Assembly (NCBI RefSeq): GCF_010692745.1
Contig: NZ_JAAHTB010000011.1
Location: 1 to 64,000, forward strand
Reading direction: 5' to 3'
From: Methylobacterium sp. BTF04
Lineage (GTDB): Bacteria > Pseudomonadota > Alphaproteobacteria > Rhizobiales > Beijerinckiaceae
Length of the DNA: 64,000 bases
The translations under genes and the position numbers were made by a program. Under the pieces are notes generated by a model. It did not search any database and was not told the DNA's origin. It saw only the letters and a list, made by a program, of their open reading frames with translations. This document shows, piece by piece, positions 36,386 to 45,586 of the stretch. Position 1 is the stretch's first letter. Each line of letters opens with the position of its first letter.

Positions 36386-36622
36386 ATGAGCCTCGTTTTT
36401 AACGAACAGACCAAGCTTCTCGCCACAGCGCTGAACACAGCGGCGACATCCTGCTTCACCGTGGGAATCGCGACCCCGGTGGCGGGCTACATCTACAATG
36501 TCAGCAATCTACAGACGACGTTGAGCCCCTGGTCGTTGGGCCTCGGTGTTGCAGGTTGGCTTATCGCTGCCATCATCCTACATTTGTTGGCACGGCGCAC
36601 CTTGAAGGAGCTTAAGCCATGA
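36386..36622 (+). CDS. Small two-helix membrane protein, unknown
   Basis: 78 residues. Two hydrophobic segments (CFTVGIATPVAGYIYNV and SLGLGVAGWLIAAIILHLL) flank an NLQTTLSPW loop; the tail is basic (ARRTLKELKP). Not assigned to a family. Its TGA overlaps the ATG of a second tiny membrane-protein gene (ATGA), so the two are cotranslated. Composition is slightly less GC-rich than neighbours. Confidence 0.65.
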   Translation: MSLVFNEQTKLLATALNTAATSCFTVGIATPVAGYIYNVSNLQTTLSPWSLGLGVAGWLIAAIILHLLARRTLKELKP

Positions 36623-36774
36623 GCGAGCTCGCCATCCTCGCATTCGTTGTAACGCCCACCATCGTTGTGGTGATGGGCTACGTTGCGGTGCGTCTCCATG
36701 AAGCCGCCGGGCGCCGACAGGCGCATGCTCCTACGCCACCAGTCGAATTGCGCCACGGCCCGCAGCCGCGATAG
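36619..36774 (+). CDS. 51-residue single-helix membrane protein, unknown
   Basis: Begins MSELAILAFVVTPTIVVVMGY, one membrane helix, then RLHEAAGRRQ and a Pro/His-rich tail. It starts inside the stop of the preceding small gene (ATGA) and GGAG lies 13 bases upstream. The coupled start, the coherent hydrophobic helix and the immediate terminator hairpin after the stop all support a real gene. Function unknown. Confidence 0.6.
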   Translation: MSELAILAFVVTPTIVVVMGYVAVRLHEAAGRRQAHAPTPPVELRHGPQPR

Positions 36775-36781
36775 CTGCGGG
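36759..36781 (+). terminator. Terminator-like hairpin after the small membrane gene pair
   Basis: An 8-bp perfect inverted repeat CCCGCAGC / GCTGCGGG with a 7-base loop spans the stop codon region of the 51-residue gene. No T-tract follows, so termination is likely inefficient or Rho-assisted. Confidence 0.5.
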
Positions 36782-36797
36782 ACCTCAGGGTCAGGCC

Positions 36798-37421
36798 CTA
36801 TCGGATCAGCGGCGGCAATTGCGGCGACGAGCCCGCCGGCAACGCAGTCTGTGCCATGTTCAGGGTCATGGCCAGCAGGGTGTAATAGCCGTTGATCCCG
36901 GCCATATCGATGGCGCCCTGCTCTCCGAACTTCTCCAGCACGCGCTTGTAGGTCACGTCGCTCACCGCCTTGTTGCGGTGAAGCTCGGTCGAGAACGCGT
37001 AGGTCAGCGCCTCCTCCTCGCCCATCACGTCGGGGCGGCGGCCCTCTTGGATCGCCGTGACGATCGCTGGGTCGAGCCCCGCCTTCAGCGCGATCGGCTG
37101 GTGGATGTGCCACTCGAGCTGCTGGGTCCATTCCCGCGCCGTGATCAGGATGATGAACTCGGACAGGCGCAGCGGCAGCGCGCTGCGGTAGCGCAGGTGC
37201 AGCCCCATGTTGCTGGCATTGGTCATCAGTTCGGGGCTGCGCAGCAGCGGCACGAACGGCCCGAAGACCGGCACCTTGCGGGCGGCGAGGAAATCCTCTG
37301 ACGCTTTTTTCTGGGTGTCGGTGAGCTTGTCGGCCGGAATATCCGGCAGGCGATCCTGGGCGACCACGGGTAGGTTCCCGAGCAGGAGGACGGACAGGAT
37401 CGGCAGGATCGCTGCGCGCAT
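36798..37421 (-). CDS. Secreted carboxymuconolactone-decarboxylase-fold protein
   Basis: 207 residues from ATG 37421. A signal peptide (ILPILSVLLLGNLPVVAQ) precedes an AhpD/CMD-like helical domain: LPLRLSEFIILITAREWTQQLEWHIHQPIALKAGL, then EEALTYAFSTELHR. The CMD E-x-x-x-x-H-x-x-x motif appears as LEWHIHQPIAL, without the CxxC pair of peroxidase-type members. Exported members are less common than cytoplasmic ones. Substrate unknown. It is downstream of the fatty acid transporter gene on the same strand. Confidence 0.82.
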   Translation of the reverse strand: MRAAILPILSVLLLGNLPVVAQDRLPDIPADKLTDTQKKASEDFLAARKVPVFGPFVPLLRSPELMTNASNMGLHLRYRSALPLRLSEFIILITAREWTQQLEWHIHQPIALKAGLDPAIVTAIQEGRRPDVMGEEEALTYAFSTELHRNKAVSDVTYKRVLEKFGEQGAIDMAGINGYYTLLAMTLNMAQTALPAGSSPQLPPLIR

Positions 37422-37459
37422 GGACTTTGGCTTTCGTGAGGGAATGGACGCAGGTCGAG

Positions 37460-38926
37460 CTAAGCCGGCATGACCGGCGGATGATAGGTCAGCGTGAAGG
37501 CCAGCGCCCACAGCAGGAACAGCACGATCGGCAGGTGGACGAGGAGCTGCAGGAAGCTGAAGCCGACGATATCGCGCGCCTTGAGGCCGAGGATGCCGAG
37601 GAGCGGCAGCATCCAGAACGGGTTGATCAGGTTCGGCAGCGCCTCGGCGGCGTTGTAGACCATCACCGCCCAGCCGAGATGGACCTGCAGCTCGTTGGCC
37701 GCCTGCATCACGTAGGGCGCTTCCAGCAACCACTTGCCGCCGCCCGACGGAACGAAGAAACCGAGCACCGCCGAGTAGACGCCCATCGAGATCGGGAAAC
37801 TACCGGTGGTGTTGAGGCTGACGAAGGCGTGGGTAATCACCTCCGAGACCGATGTTCCGGCCGCGTTCTTGGGGCCGGTGAGCATCGCGCTGATCGCCGC
37901 ATAGAGCGGGAACTGGATCAGGATGCCGGCGGTGGCCGGCACAGCCTTGGCCACCGCAGTAAGAAAGCGCTTGGGTCGCCAATGCAGGAGCAGGCCGAGG
38001 GTGAGGAACAGCAAGTTGTAGGTGTTCAGGTTCGAGATCGCGGTGATCCACGATTGCCGGGCGAATTCCTGCACGATCCAGCCGCCGGCGATCACCACCA
38101 GCAGCAAGGTCAGGATCGGGGAATGCTCGAGCCATTCGCCGGGCTGGGTCGGGCGCCCAAGATCGGGCGTCTCACGGGCGACGGTGACGCCGAGATCCTC
38201 CGCCGTCACCGCCGTGGCGGGACGCGGGGCGGAGGCATAGGCGATGACGATCGAGATTACGAACAGGATCAGCGCGATCAGCATCGACTGCCACAGGAAG
38301 ATGGTCTCGCTGAACGGGATCACGCCGGTGATCGGCAGCAAAGCCTTCGGCAGGCTCGCGGCGTTCGCCTGAAGCTGGGCGGCGGAAGAACTGAGGCCCA
38401 TGGCCCAGGTGGCGCCGAGTCCGAGATAGGCGGCAGCTCCGGCCGCGCGGTAATCCATCCGCAATTCGGTGCGGCGGGCCAGGGCCCGGGCGAGAAGGCC
38501 GCCGAAGATCAGGCTCAGGCCCCAGCTCAGGAACGAGGACAGCATGGTGGCCGCCGCGATGAAGCCGACGGCGCCGCGCCCGGTCTTGGGGATCGACGCC
38601 AGCTTGTCGATGAGGGCCTGCACCGGAGGCGCAGTGGCCACGACGTAGCCGCCGATGGTCACGAAGGCCATCTGCATGGTGAAGGGGATCAGGCTCCAAA
38701 ATCCGTCGCCGAAGCTTTTCGCGATGGCCGCCGGGGCGGCACCGTTGGCGAAGGCGCCGAGCGCGACGATCACCACCGCGATCGCCACGAAGATAAAGGC
38801 ATCCGGGAACCACTTCTCGGCCCAGGCCGTGAAGCGAATGCCGGCCCGCGAGAGTGCCCCCTCGGTGACGGAGCCGTCAGCCCCCTGCGCCGGCCCCGGC
38901 TTTGATGTCGGCATCTGACTGTCCAT
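37460..38926 (-). CDS. Short-chain fatty acid transporter (AtoE/TIGR00366 family)
   Basis: 488 residues with 10-12 membrane helices. The start RFTAWAEKWFPDAFIFVAIAVVIVALGAF and segments FWSLIPFTMQMAFVTIGGYVVA, GYLALGLGATWAMGLS-like YLGLGATWAMGLSSSAAQLQ, and GFFVPSGGGKWLLEAPY are typical of AtoE-type carriers. It is predicted to take up acetoacetate, butyrate or similar acids, fitting an organism that stores and degrades PHB. About 40 bases precede the CMD gene. Confidence 0.9.
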   Translation of the reverse strand: MDSQMPTSKPGPAQGADGSVTEGALSRAGIRFTAWAEKWFPDAFIFVAIAVVIVALGAFANGAAPAAIAKSFGDGFWSLIPFTMQMAFVTIGGYVVATAPPVQALIDKLASIPKTGRGAVGFIAAATMLSSFLSWGLSLIFGGLLARALARRTELRMDYRAAGAAAYLGLGATWAMGLSSSAAQLQANAASLPKALLPITGVIPFSETIFLWQSMLIALILFVISIVIAYASAPRPATAVTAEDLGVTVARETPDLGRPTQPGEWLEHSPILTLLLVVIAGGWIVQEFARQSWITAISNLNTYNLLFLTLGLLLHWRPKRFLTAVAKAVPATAGILIQFPLYAAISAMLTGPKNAAGTSVSEVITHAFVSLNTTGSFPISMGVYSAVLGFFVPSGGGKWLLEAPYVMQAANELQVHLGWAVMVYNAAEALPNLINPFWMLPLLGILGLKARDIVGFSFLQLLVHLPIVLFLLWALAFTLTYHPPVMPA

Positions 38927-39183
38927 GGAGATCGGGCGCGGGGATGCGCCGTGCGGGGCGTATGTTGCTCAAAGCCCCCGGCCGCTCAAGCGACACCGAC
39001 ACCCGAACGCGCGTTATAATGCGAAATTCGGTATACCATGGCCGGATCGTCACCCATCGGCACGAGCTCGACGCAGACGCGGATCGATCGCAGGAATCGT
39101 CGCGGAGATTTCAGGCTTCCTTGAGGGTTCCGCCCTCAAGCTCCCGCGAACTGCTGAACGACACACTGCACGGAGGTCACCCG

Positions 39184-39534
39184 GTGGCCGACATCTCGAA
39201 GACGCGAGACCTCGACGCGATGATGGCCGAACGGCGCAGCCGTCCGGGCCTGGTGCGGGACCTCACCGATGGACCCTCGGCGAAAGCCAAGGACGGGCGC
39301 GTGTTCCTGTCGCCGTTGGGCTGGCTCGTAGCGGTCTTCTGCCAGATCGGCCTCGTCGTGGCGATCGTTCTCGGCGCCCTCGCGATACCGCCGATCTGGT
39401 CGTGCCGCGATCACGATCAACGCGGCTTCTTCGCAGGAGACACGTTCACCGCATGCGCCACGCAAGGCATCGGCGCGCGGATGACGCAGTTCGATCAGTC
39501 CGTGCGCCGTCTGATCCTCGGCTCGGGACGATAG
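39184..39534 (+). CDS. Single-pass membrane protein, unknown
   Basis: 116 residues from GTG 39184, chosen because GGAGG lies 7 bases upstream; the open frame extends far upstream without a start signal. The N-terminus is charged, one hydrophobic helix (WLVAVFCQIGLVVAIVLGALAI) follows at about residue 50, then a small extracytoplasmic part with two Cys (WSCRDH and TACATQG). No family recognised. A TATAAT at 39015-39020 may be its -10 box. Confidence 0.6.
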   Translation: MADISKTRDLDAMMAERRSRPGLVRDLTDGPSAKAKDGRVFLSPLGWLVAVFCQIGLVVAIVLGALAIPPIWSCRDHDQRGFFAGDTFTACATQGIGARMTQFDQSVRRLILGSGR

Positions 39535-39582
39535 GATTCGATCGGGGCGTCACGGCCAGACGAGCCGCGACGCCTTATCCGA

Positions 39583-42213
39583 TCAGTTCAGCAGCACGCT
39601 CGGCGGCCGCCGCTCGGTGCTGACTCCATCCTCACCCACCACGAGGCCGAGCGGCCCCATCCGGACCGGCACGGATTCGCCATCGTGGACCTTGCCCGAC
39701 AGAAGCTGTTCGGCGAGCCGGTCCTGAACCGCCTTCTGGATCACCCGCTTCAAGGGGCGCGCCCCGTAGGCCGGGTCATAGCCCTTGTCGGCGAGCCAGT
39801 CGCGAGCGTCGGCATCGACGTCGATGATGATCTTGCGCTCGTCGAGGAGCTTCTGCAGGCGCAGGAGCTGGATATCGACGATTGCCCCCATCTCCGACCG
39901 CTTGAGCCGGTGGAACAGGATGATCTCATCGATCCGGTTGAGGAATTCCGGCCGGAAGTGGTGGCGGACCACCCCCATCACTTCGTCGCGGACGCCATCG
40001 GTGTCGTCACCGTCGGCCTGGTTCACCAGATACTCCGAACCGAGATTCGAGGTCATGATCAGGAGCGTATTGCGAAAGTCTACGGTACGCCCCTGCCCGT
40101 CCGTCAGGCGCCCATCATCGAGCACCTGCAGGAGCACGTTGAACACATCGGGATGCGCCTTCTCGACCTCATCGAACAGCACGACCTGATACGGTCTGCG
40201 CCGCACCGCCTCGGTGAGCGCGCCGCCCTCCTCGTAGCCGACATAGCCCGGAGGGGCGCCGATGAGGCGGGCGACCGAGTGCTTCTCCATGTATTCCGAC
40301 ATGTCGATCCGCACGAGGGCGGTGTCGTCGTCGAACAGGAAGCCGGCCAGCGCCTTGGTCAGCTCGGTCTTGCCGACACCCGTCGGCCCGAGGAACATGA
40401 ACGAGCCGATCGGCCGGTTCGGGTCCTGCAGGCCGGCGCGTGCGCGTCGGACCGCGGTGGAGACCGCCTCAACCGCCTCGCGTTGGCCGACGACGCGCTT
40501 GCCGAGCGCCGCCTCCATGGCCAGGAGCTTGTCGCGCTCGCCCTCCAGCATCTTGTCGACGGGCACGCCGGTCCAGCGCGAGACCACGCCCGCGATATGG
40601 GCCGGCGTCACCGCCTCCTCGACCATGCCGTCGCGCACGATGGCGCTCTCGGCCTGAGCCTCGATGGCCGCAAGCTGCTTCTCCAGGCCCGGAACCACGC
40701 CGTAGGCGAGCTCGCCGGCGCGCTGATACTGGCCTTGCCGCTGGGCGTTGGCGAGTTCGGTACGGGCCTCGTCGAGCTTCTTCTTGAGGTCGGCGGCGGC
40801 GCCGAGCTTGTCCTTCTCGGCCTTCCAGCGCGACGTGATCGCGGACGATTCCTCCTCGAGATCGGCCAGTTCCTTCTCGAGCCGCACCAAGCGGTCGCGG
40901 GAGGCGGAATCGGTCTCCTTCTTGAGGGCCTCCCCCTCGATCTTCAGGCGGACAATCTCACGATCGATGTTGTCGAGCTCCTCGGGCTTGGAATCGACCT
41001 GCATGCGCAGGCGCGATCCGGCCTCGTCCATCAGGTCGATGGCCTTATCGGGAAGGAAGCGGTCGGTGATGTAGCGGTTCGACAGGGTGGCGGCGGCGAC
41101 CAAAGCGGCATCCTGGATGCGGACGCCGTGGTGCTGCTCGTACTTTTCCTTGATGCCGCGCAGGATCGAGATCGTATCCTCGACGGTGGGCTCCGAGACG
41201 AACACCGGCTGGAAGCGCCGGGCCAGGGCCGCATCCTTCTCCACGTGCTTACGATACTCGTCGAGGGTGGTGGCGCCGACGCAATGCAGCTCGCCACGCG
41301 CCAGCGCGGGCTTCAGCAGGTTCGAGGCGTCCATCGCCCCGTCGGCCTTTCCAGCCCCAACCAAGGTGTGCATTTCGTCGATGAATAGGATGATGCCGCC
41401 ATCCGCCGCGGTGACCTCGGCGAGCACGCTCTTCAGCCGCTCCTCGAACTCACCCCGGTATTTCGCGCCGGCAATCAGCGAGCCCATATCGAGCGCCAGC
41501 AGGCTCTTGTCCTTGAGCGATTCCGGCACGTCGCCATCGACGATGCGCAGTGCGAGCCCCTCGACGATGGCAGTCTTGCCCACGCCCGGTTCGCCGATGA
41601 GGACGGGATTGTTCTTGGTCCGCCGCGACAGAACCTGAATCGTGCGACGAATTTCTTCGTCGCGGCCGATCACCGGGTCGAGTTTGCCCTCGCGCGCCGC
41701 CTCGGTGAGATCGCGGGCGTATTTCTTGAGCGCGTCGTAGGCGTTCTCGGCGGTGGCGTTGTCGGCGGTGCGTCCCTTGCGCAGGGCGTTAATCGCGCCG
41801 TTGAGCGAGGCCGCGGTGACGCCGGCCGCAGCCAGCGCCCGACCCGCCTCGGTGTCCTTTTCCACGGCAAGCGCCAGCAGCAGGCGTTCCACCGTGACGT
41901 AGCTGTCGCCAGCCTTCTCGGCCGCCTTCTCGGCGGTGTCGAAGAGGCGCACGAGTTCGCGCGTCGCCTGCGGTTGCGAAGAATTGCCCGATACCTTCGG
42001 CTGCTTGGTCAGCCAGGTTTCGACCTGGGCTAGAGCCACGCGCGACTGCCCGCCGGCGCGGTCGATGAGCCCGGCGCACAAGCCCTCGGGGTCGTCGAGA
42101 AGCACTTTCAGGAGGTGCCCCGGCTGCAATTGCGGGTGGCCCTCGCGCATCGCGAGGGTCTGCGCCGACTGGACGAAGCCGCGGGCGCGTTCGGTGTAGA
42201 TCTCGAAATTCAT
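39583..42213 (-). CDS. clpB: Disaggregase ClpB
   Basis: 876 residues from ATG 42213 ([21 protein letters not shown]). It has the N-domain, AAA-1 (Walker [16 protein letters not shown], Walker [12 protein letters not shown]), the coiled-coil middle domain at about residues 405-525 that distinguishes ClpB from ClpA/C, and AAA-2 ([26 protein letters not shown]). It cooperates with DnaK to rescue aggregated proteins. A possible sigma-32 promoter lies about 125-150 bases upstream. Stands alone. Confidence 0.97.
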   Translation of the reverse strand: MNFEIYTERARGFVQSAQTLAMREGHPQLQPGHLLKVLLDDPEGLCAGLIDRAGGQSRVALAQVETWLTKQPKVSGNSSQPQATRELVRLFDTAEKAAEKAGDSYVTVERLLLALAVEKDTEAGRALAAAGVTAASLNGAINALRKGRTADNATAENAYDALKKYARDLTEAAREGKLDPVIGRDEEIRRTIQVLSRRTKNNPVLIGEPGVGKTAIVEGLALRIVDGDVPESLKDKSLLALDMGSLIAGAKYRGEFEERLKSVLAEVTAADGGIILFIDEMHTLVGAGKADGAMDASNLLKPALARGELHCVGATTLDEYRKHVEKDAALARRFQPVFVSEPTVEDTISILRGIKEKYEQHHGVRIQDAALVAAATLSNRYITDRFLPDKAIDLMDEAGSRLRMQVDSKPEELDNIDREIVRLKIEGEALKKETDSASRDRLVRLEKELADLEEESSAITSRWKAEKDKLGAAADLKKKLDEARTELANAQRQGQYQRAGELAYGVVPGLEKQLAAIEAQAESAIVRDGMVEEAVTPAHIAGVVSRWTGVPVDKMLEGERDKLLAMEAALGKRVVGQREAVEAVSTAVRRARAGLQDPNRPIGSFMFLGPTGVGKTELTKALAGFLFDDDTALVRIDMSEYMEKHSVARLIGAPPGYVGYEEGGALTEAVRRRPYQVVLFDEVEKAHPDVFNVLLQVLDDGRLTDGQGRTVDFRNTLLIMTSNLGSEYLVNQADGDDTDGVRDEVMGVVRHHFRPEFLNRIDEIILFHRLKRSEMGAIVDIQLLRLQKLLDERKIIIDVDADARDWLADKGYDPAYGARPLKRVIQKAVQDRLAEQLLSGKVHDGESVPVRMGPLGLVVGEDGVSTERRPPSVLLN

Positions 42214-42336
42214 GGTGTGCACTTTCCCGTGTCGAACGTCCGCCGCCCGCGTAGCGCGGCACGGCCTTGCCGAAACGTCGCCTCCCGGCTCATGCCGCGA
42301 AGACCCCGGCTCCCTCCTCGGCAGCCGGTGATCCGG

Positions 42337-42364
42337 ATGTAGTGTTGCAATTTCGCACCACAAG
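42337..42364 (-). promoter_or_regulatory. Possible heat-shock (RpoH) promoter of clpB
   Basis: On the minus strand CTTGTG is followed after 16 bases by CTACAT. The CTTG core and spacing agree with alphaproteobacterial RpoH promoters (CTTGAA-N15/16-CYTATNT); the -10 agrees only in part. Position upstream of clpB supports it; otherwise unverified. Confidence 0.35.
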
Positions 42365-42472
42365 GGTATCGGCGCGGAAGTCGATCAACGATCGGTGAGG
42401 CGAGCCGCCGTTTCGTCAGAGTGGTTCCCGCGGGGCTTGCAACAGGGCCGCTTCCGAGGCCACGTTTGCCGG

Positions 42473-43267
42473 ATGGCTTCCACTCATCCGCTCGCAGATA
42501 TCCGCCTCGACGCCCTCCACCGCTATCCCGTCAAGGGGCTCTCGCCCGAGCGGATCGAGTCCACGCCCCTCGTGGCCGGCGCGTACTTTCCTGGCGACCG
42601 GCTGTTCGCGGTGGAGAATGGCCCGTCCGGTTTCGATCCGGCAGCCCCGACGCATCAGCCGAAGATCAAGTTCCTGATGCTGATGCGCAACGAAGCGCTC
42701 GCCTGCCTCGACACGCGCTACGATCCGGAATGCGCCATGCTGACGATCCGGCATGGGGGCGCGGTGGCGGCACGGGGCGATCTCGCTACGCCGGAGGGCC
42801 GCGCGGCGATCGAGAGCTTCCTCGCCGGTTATTTGCCCGACGCGTTGCGCGGGCCTCCGCGGGTCCTGGCTGCGCCAGAGGGCTTCCGCTTCACCGATTC
42901 GCCACGCGGCTTCGTCTCGCTTCTCAACCTCGCCAGCGTCGCAGCCGTCGAGGACATGACGGGGGCGGCCGTCGATCCGCTGCGTTTCCGTGCGAATCTT
43001 CACCTTACCGGTCTGGCCCCCTGGGCCGAACTCGACCTCGTGGGCCGCACGCTCACGACGCAGAGCGGTCTCAGCCTGCGCATCCTGAAGCGCACCGAGC
43101 GGTGCGCGGCCACCAACGTCGACCCGGCGACCGGCATCCGCGACCTCGCGATCCCACACACTCTGTCGCGCCACCTCGGCCACACCGATTGCGGCATCTA
43201 TGCCGAGGTGCTGGACGGCGGCACGCTGAGGGTCGGCGACACGATGACAGTCGCGGCGATCGCGTAG
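42473..43267 (+). CDS. MOSC domain protein (MOSC_N plus MOSC)
   Basis: 264 residues. The N-terminal beta-barrel begins LDALHRYPVKGLSPERIESTPL, typical of MOSC_N. The MOSC domain includes FVSLLNLASVAAVEDM, FRANLHLTG, and RTERCAATNVDPATGIRD, whose Cys is the conserved ligand or persulfide residue. Related to the C-terminus of molybdenum cofactor sulfurase and to YcbX/mARC proteins, so it probably handles molybdenum cofactor or sulfur transfer. ATG at 42473. Confidence 0.88.
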   Translation: MASTHPLADIRLDALHRYPVKGLSPERIESTPLVAGAYFPGDRLFAVENGPSGFDPAAPTHQPKIKFLMLMRNEALACLDTRYDPECAMLTIRHGGAVAARGDLATPEGRAAIESFLAGYLPDALRGPPRVLAAPEGFRFTDSPRGFVSLLNLASVAAVEDMTGAAVDPLRFRANLHLTGLAPWAELDLVGRTLTTQSGLSLRILKRTERCAATNVDPATGIRDLAIPHTLSRHLGHTDCGIYAEVLDGGTLRVGDTMTVAAIA

Positions 43268-43450
43268 CGGACTCGGTCATCGCCGAGTCACGACGGCTTC
43301 GCTCACGACACGGCCGGGACCGGCTCTCTCGAGCTTCCGCTTCGATGTAGCGTACCGAATGGTACCGCGTGGACGATCCCGCCTCGCAGTCCAGTCTGGT
43401 TTCCGCAGGCGCGAGGTCAGCGACGACCAAACGCATCATCGTGGCGCGCG

Positions 43451-43708
43451 GTGGATTCGATGGCATGCACCTGCGTGGAACTGGAATTGGCCGAGGCCAT
43501 CGCGATCATGCTCACCGGCCGCATCGATCAGTCAGGCTGCACCGACGCGATCCGCATAGGCGAGGCGAAATCCGCGCACGAGCGCGTCGCGCTGGCGACG
43601 ATCCTGGTGCGATGCCTTAAATCGCGTCCCTCGGCACAAGCACCACCGCAGCCGCATAGCCGGCGCGTCGGAGTTGACGCAGATCGGCGTGCCGCCGTTC
43701 GCAGGTGA
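43451..43708 (+). CDS. Doubtful small protein, unknown
   Basis: 85-residue frame. The first 57 residues are helix-like and not compositionally biased (CVELELAEAIAIMLTGRIDQSGC and AIRIGEAKSAHERVALATILVRC). The C-terminal third is Arg/Pro-rich and overlaps the convergent gene at 43617-43892 by 92 bases. No clear ribosome binding site and no family. It could be real in its N-terminal part or a chance frame. Confidence 0.3.
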   Translation: MDSMACTCVELELAEAIAIMLTGRIDQSGCTDAIRIGEAKSAHERVALATILVRCLKSRPSAQAPPQPHSRRVGVDADRRAAVRR

Positions 43709-43892
43709 CCTTGAGATAGCGGTCGTCTCCGCCGGGAAGGCCGCTTGCGGCGGCGACGGCCTGCCCGTGCATCAGGCATTCCATCGGCGTACGGGCGGGC
43801 GAGACGATGACGTCGAGTGCGGTGTCGCGGGAGCAATTCTGGGCCAGCATCGTGCCGGCGCAGACCAGGGCAACGGACAATAATTCAGCCAT
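43617..43892 (-). CDS. Small secreted protein, unknown
   Basis: 91 residues from ATG 43892 with AAGGGG 8 bases upstream. A signal sequence (LLSVALVCAGTMLAQNC) is followed by a mature part with three Cys and TPMECLMHGQAVAAASG, a pattern common in small exported proteins of this family of bacteria. Function unknown. The open frame continues upstream to 44033, but the signal peptide and ribosome binding site fix the start. Confidence 0.65.
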   Translation of the reverse strand: MAELLSVALVCAGTMLAQNCSRDTALDVIVSPARTPMECLMHGQAVAAASGLPGGDDRYLKVTCERRHADLRQLRRAGYAAAVVLVPRDAI

Positions 43893-44074
43893 GACGGACC
43901 CCTTGTTCAGTGCAAGGAAGAAGGTCCGCGGAGTTGCTCTGGCGTGAGCGGCCGCGTGATTGTTGCCTGGGCGTCCCTCGTTATCGTTGGATTGGACTAA
44001 GCACGGCGTATGCCAGTCTGGTTTCTTGGGCATTCATCGCGCCCATGCAGCGACTGCAGGCGGCACGCTGAGGG

Positions 44075-44284
44075 TCAGGTGCGCGCCGGTAGCCAGACCG
44101 GCTCGGGCTCGGAGCGGGGAAGGAGCGCGGCGACCTCATCGAGGTCGACGGTGTAGCGATCCGTCAGCAATCGCCAGACCTCCGCTTGCGACCCGGCCAG
44201 GGCACCGATTCGGTCCACCAAGGTGGCGATGTGGTGCGGATTGGTGAGGGTCGGGCGGGGCAGAAAGGGATCGGCGTTCAGCAT
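44075..44284 (-). CDS. Small acidic/helical protein, unknown
   Basis: 69 residues from ATG 44284: MLNADPFLPRPTLTNPHHIA, then a helical LVDRIGALAGSQAEVWRLLTDRYTVDLDEVAALLP. No signal peptide and no membrane helix. I do not recognise it. A longer version starts at 44353. Divergent from argB, with about 250 bases between the starts. Confidence 0.5.
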   Translation of the reverse strand: MLNADPFLPRPTLTNPHHIATLVDRIGALAGSQAEVWRLLTDRYTVDLDEVAALLPRSEPEPVWLPART

Positions 44285-44532
44285 TTCGAATGATCCGGTG
44301 CGACAAGGCACAGGATCACGGATTACGGTTAACGGAGCCTTACCGGCTACCACCGAAGCGTGTCATTTGGGGCTTGGCGCGGGTGCCACGCCGTGCACGC
44401 GTCGCGGCGGGCGGGCGGGCAGATCCCGCCTGGATCAAATAACCGGCGGCCTGCTTCGCACCGCCGCATTGCTGCGTTAGAAGCCCGGCGACGCGCGCGG
44501 TGCTCGACGCGCCATCGAGGACAAGCCCCACG

Positions 44533-45429
44533 ATGAAAGAACCGCTGCCCAACGTGCATGTGCGCGCCGAGGTCCTGGTCCAGGCCCTGCCCCACATGCA
44601 GCGCTACGACCAGGAAATAGTGGTCATCAAATATGGCGGGCATGCCATGGGCGACCGCGCCGCGGCCGAGGATTTCGCCGAGGACATCGTGCTTCTCGAG
44701 CAATCCGGCCTCAAGCCCATCGTCGTGCACGGTGGCGGCCCGCAGATCGGCCGGATGCTCGGCCGCCTCGGCATCGAATCCGAATTCCGCGGTGGCCTGC
44801 GCGTCACCGACGAGGCCACCGTCGAGGTGGTCGAGATGGTTTTGGCCGGCTCGATCAACAAGCAGATCGTTGGCTGGATCTCGGCCGAGGGCGGTCGCGC
44901 GGTCGGCCTGTGCGGCAAGGACGGCAACATGGTGCGGGCCAAGAAGGCCACGCGCACCATTCTCGATCCCGAGAGCCAGACCGAGCAGGAGGTCGATCTC
45001 GGTCTCGTCGGCGAGCCCGACCATGTCGAGCGCGGCGTCCTCGACGCGGTGCTCAAGGCGGAGCTGATCCCGGTTCTCGCCCCCGTGGCCTTTGGGGCCG
45101 ACGGCCAGACCTACAACGTCAACGCCGACACCTTCGCGGGCGCCATCGCCGGGGCATTGCGGGCCAAGCGCCTGCTGCTGCTCACCGACGTGCCTGGCGT
45201 CCTCGACAAGGACAAGAAGCTGATCCCCGAACTCACCCTGGAGGATTGCCGGCGCCTGATCGCCGACGGCACCATCACGGGGGGCATGATCCCCAAGGTC
45301 GAGACCTGCATCTACGCCCTGGAGCAGGGTGTCGAGGCGGTTGTCATCCTCGACGGCAAGGTCAGCCACGCAGTGCTGCTGGAGCTGTTCACGGATTACG
45401 GCGCCGGCACGCTGATCCGGCGAAGCTGA
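44533..45429 (+). CDS. argB: Acetylglutamate kinase
   Basis: 298 residues from ATG 44533. Amino-acid kinase fold: [90 protein letters not shown]. It catalyses the second step of arginine synthesis. The N-terminal extension and [14 protein letters not shown] are typical of the arginine-inhibited hexameric enzymes. Followed by a strong terminator. Confidence 0.97.
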   Translation: MKEPLPNVHVRAEVLVQALPHMQRYDQEIVVIKYGGHAMGDRAAAEDFAEDIVLLEQSGLKPIVVHGGGPQIGRMLGRLGIESEFRGGLRVTDEATVEVVEMVLAGSINKQIVGWISAEGGRAVGLCGKDGNMVRAKKATRTILDPESQTEQEVDLGLVGEPDHVERGVLDAVLKAELIPVLAPVAFGADGQTYNVNADTFAGAIAGALRAKRLLLLTDVPGVLDKDKKLIPELTLEDCRRLIADGTITGGMIPKVETCIYALEQGVEAVVILDGKVSHAVLLELFTDYGAGTLIRRS

Positions 45430-45435
45430 AACGAC

Positions 45436-45474
45436 CGCTACCAACCCCGATTGCGTTCATCGGGGTTGGTAGCG
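45436..45474. terminator. Terminator between argB and the SiaA-like gene
   Basis: Perfect 16-bp inverted repeat (CGCTACCAACCCCGAT and its complement) with a 7-base loop, starting 7 bases after the argB stop. The leftward siaA-like gene ends about 110 bases further right, so it can serve both directions. Confidence 0.8.
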
Positions 45475-45586
45475 TCAAGCCCGCGTAGTGCCTGAGCGAC
45501 ACTGAAAGCTGCATCGCCGCGCCATCGAATGGGTTCGGCCTGAGAAGCCGGCCGCCTCGGCGCGGCGGGCCTCATTGCCGGTCAGA

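Noticed and set aside
39685..41388. 567-codon plus-strand frame inside clpB
   Set aside because: Antisense to clpB, whose AAA motifs are unambiguous.
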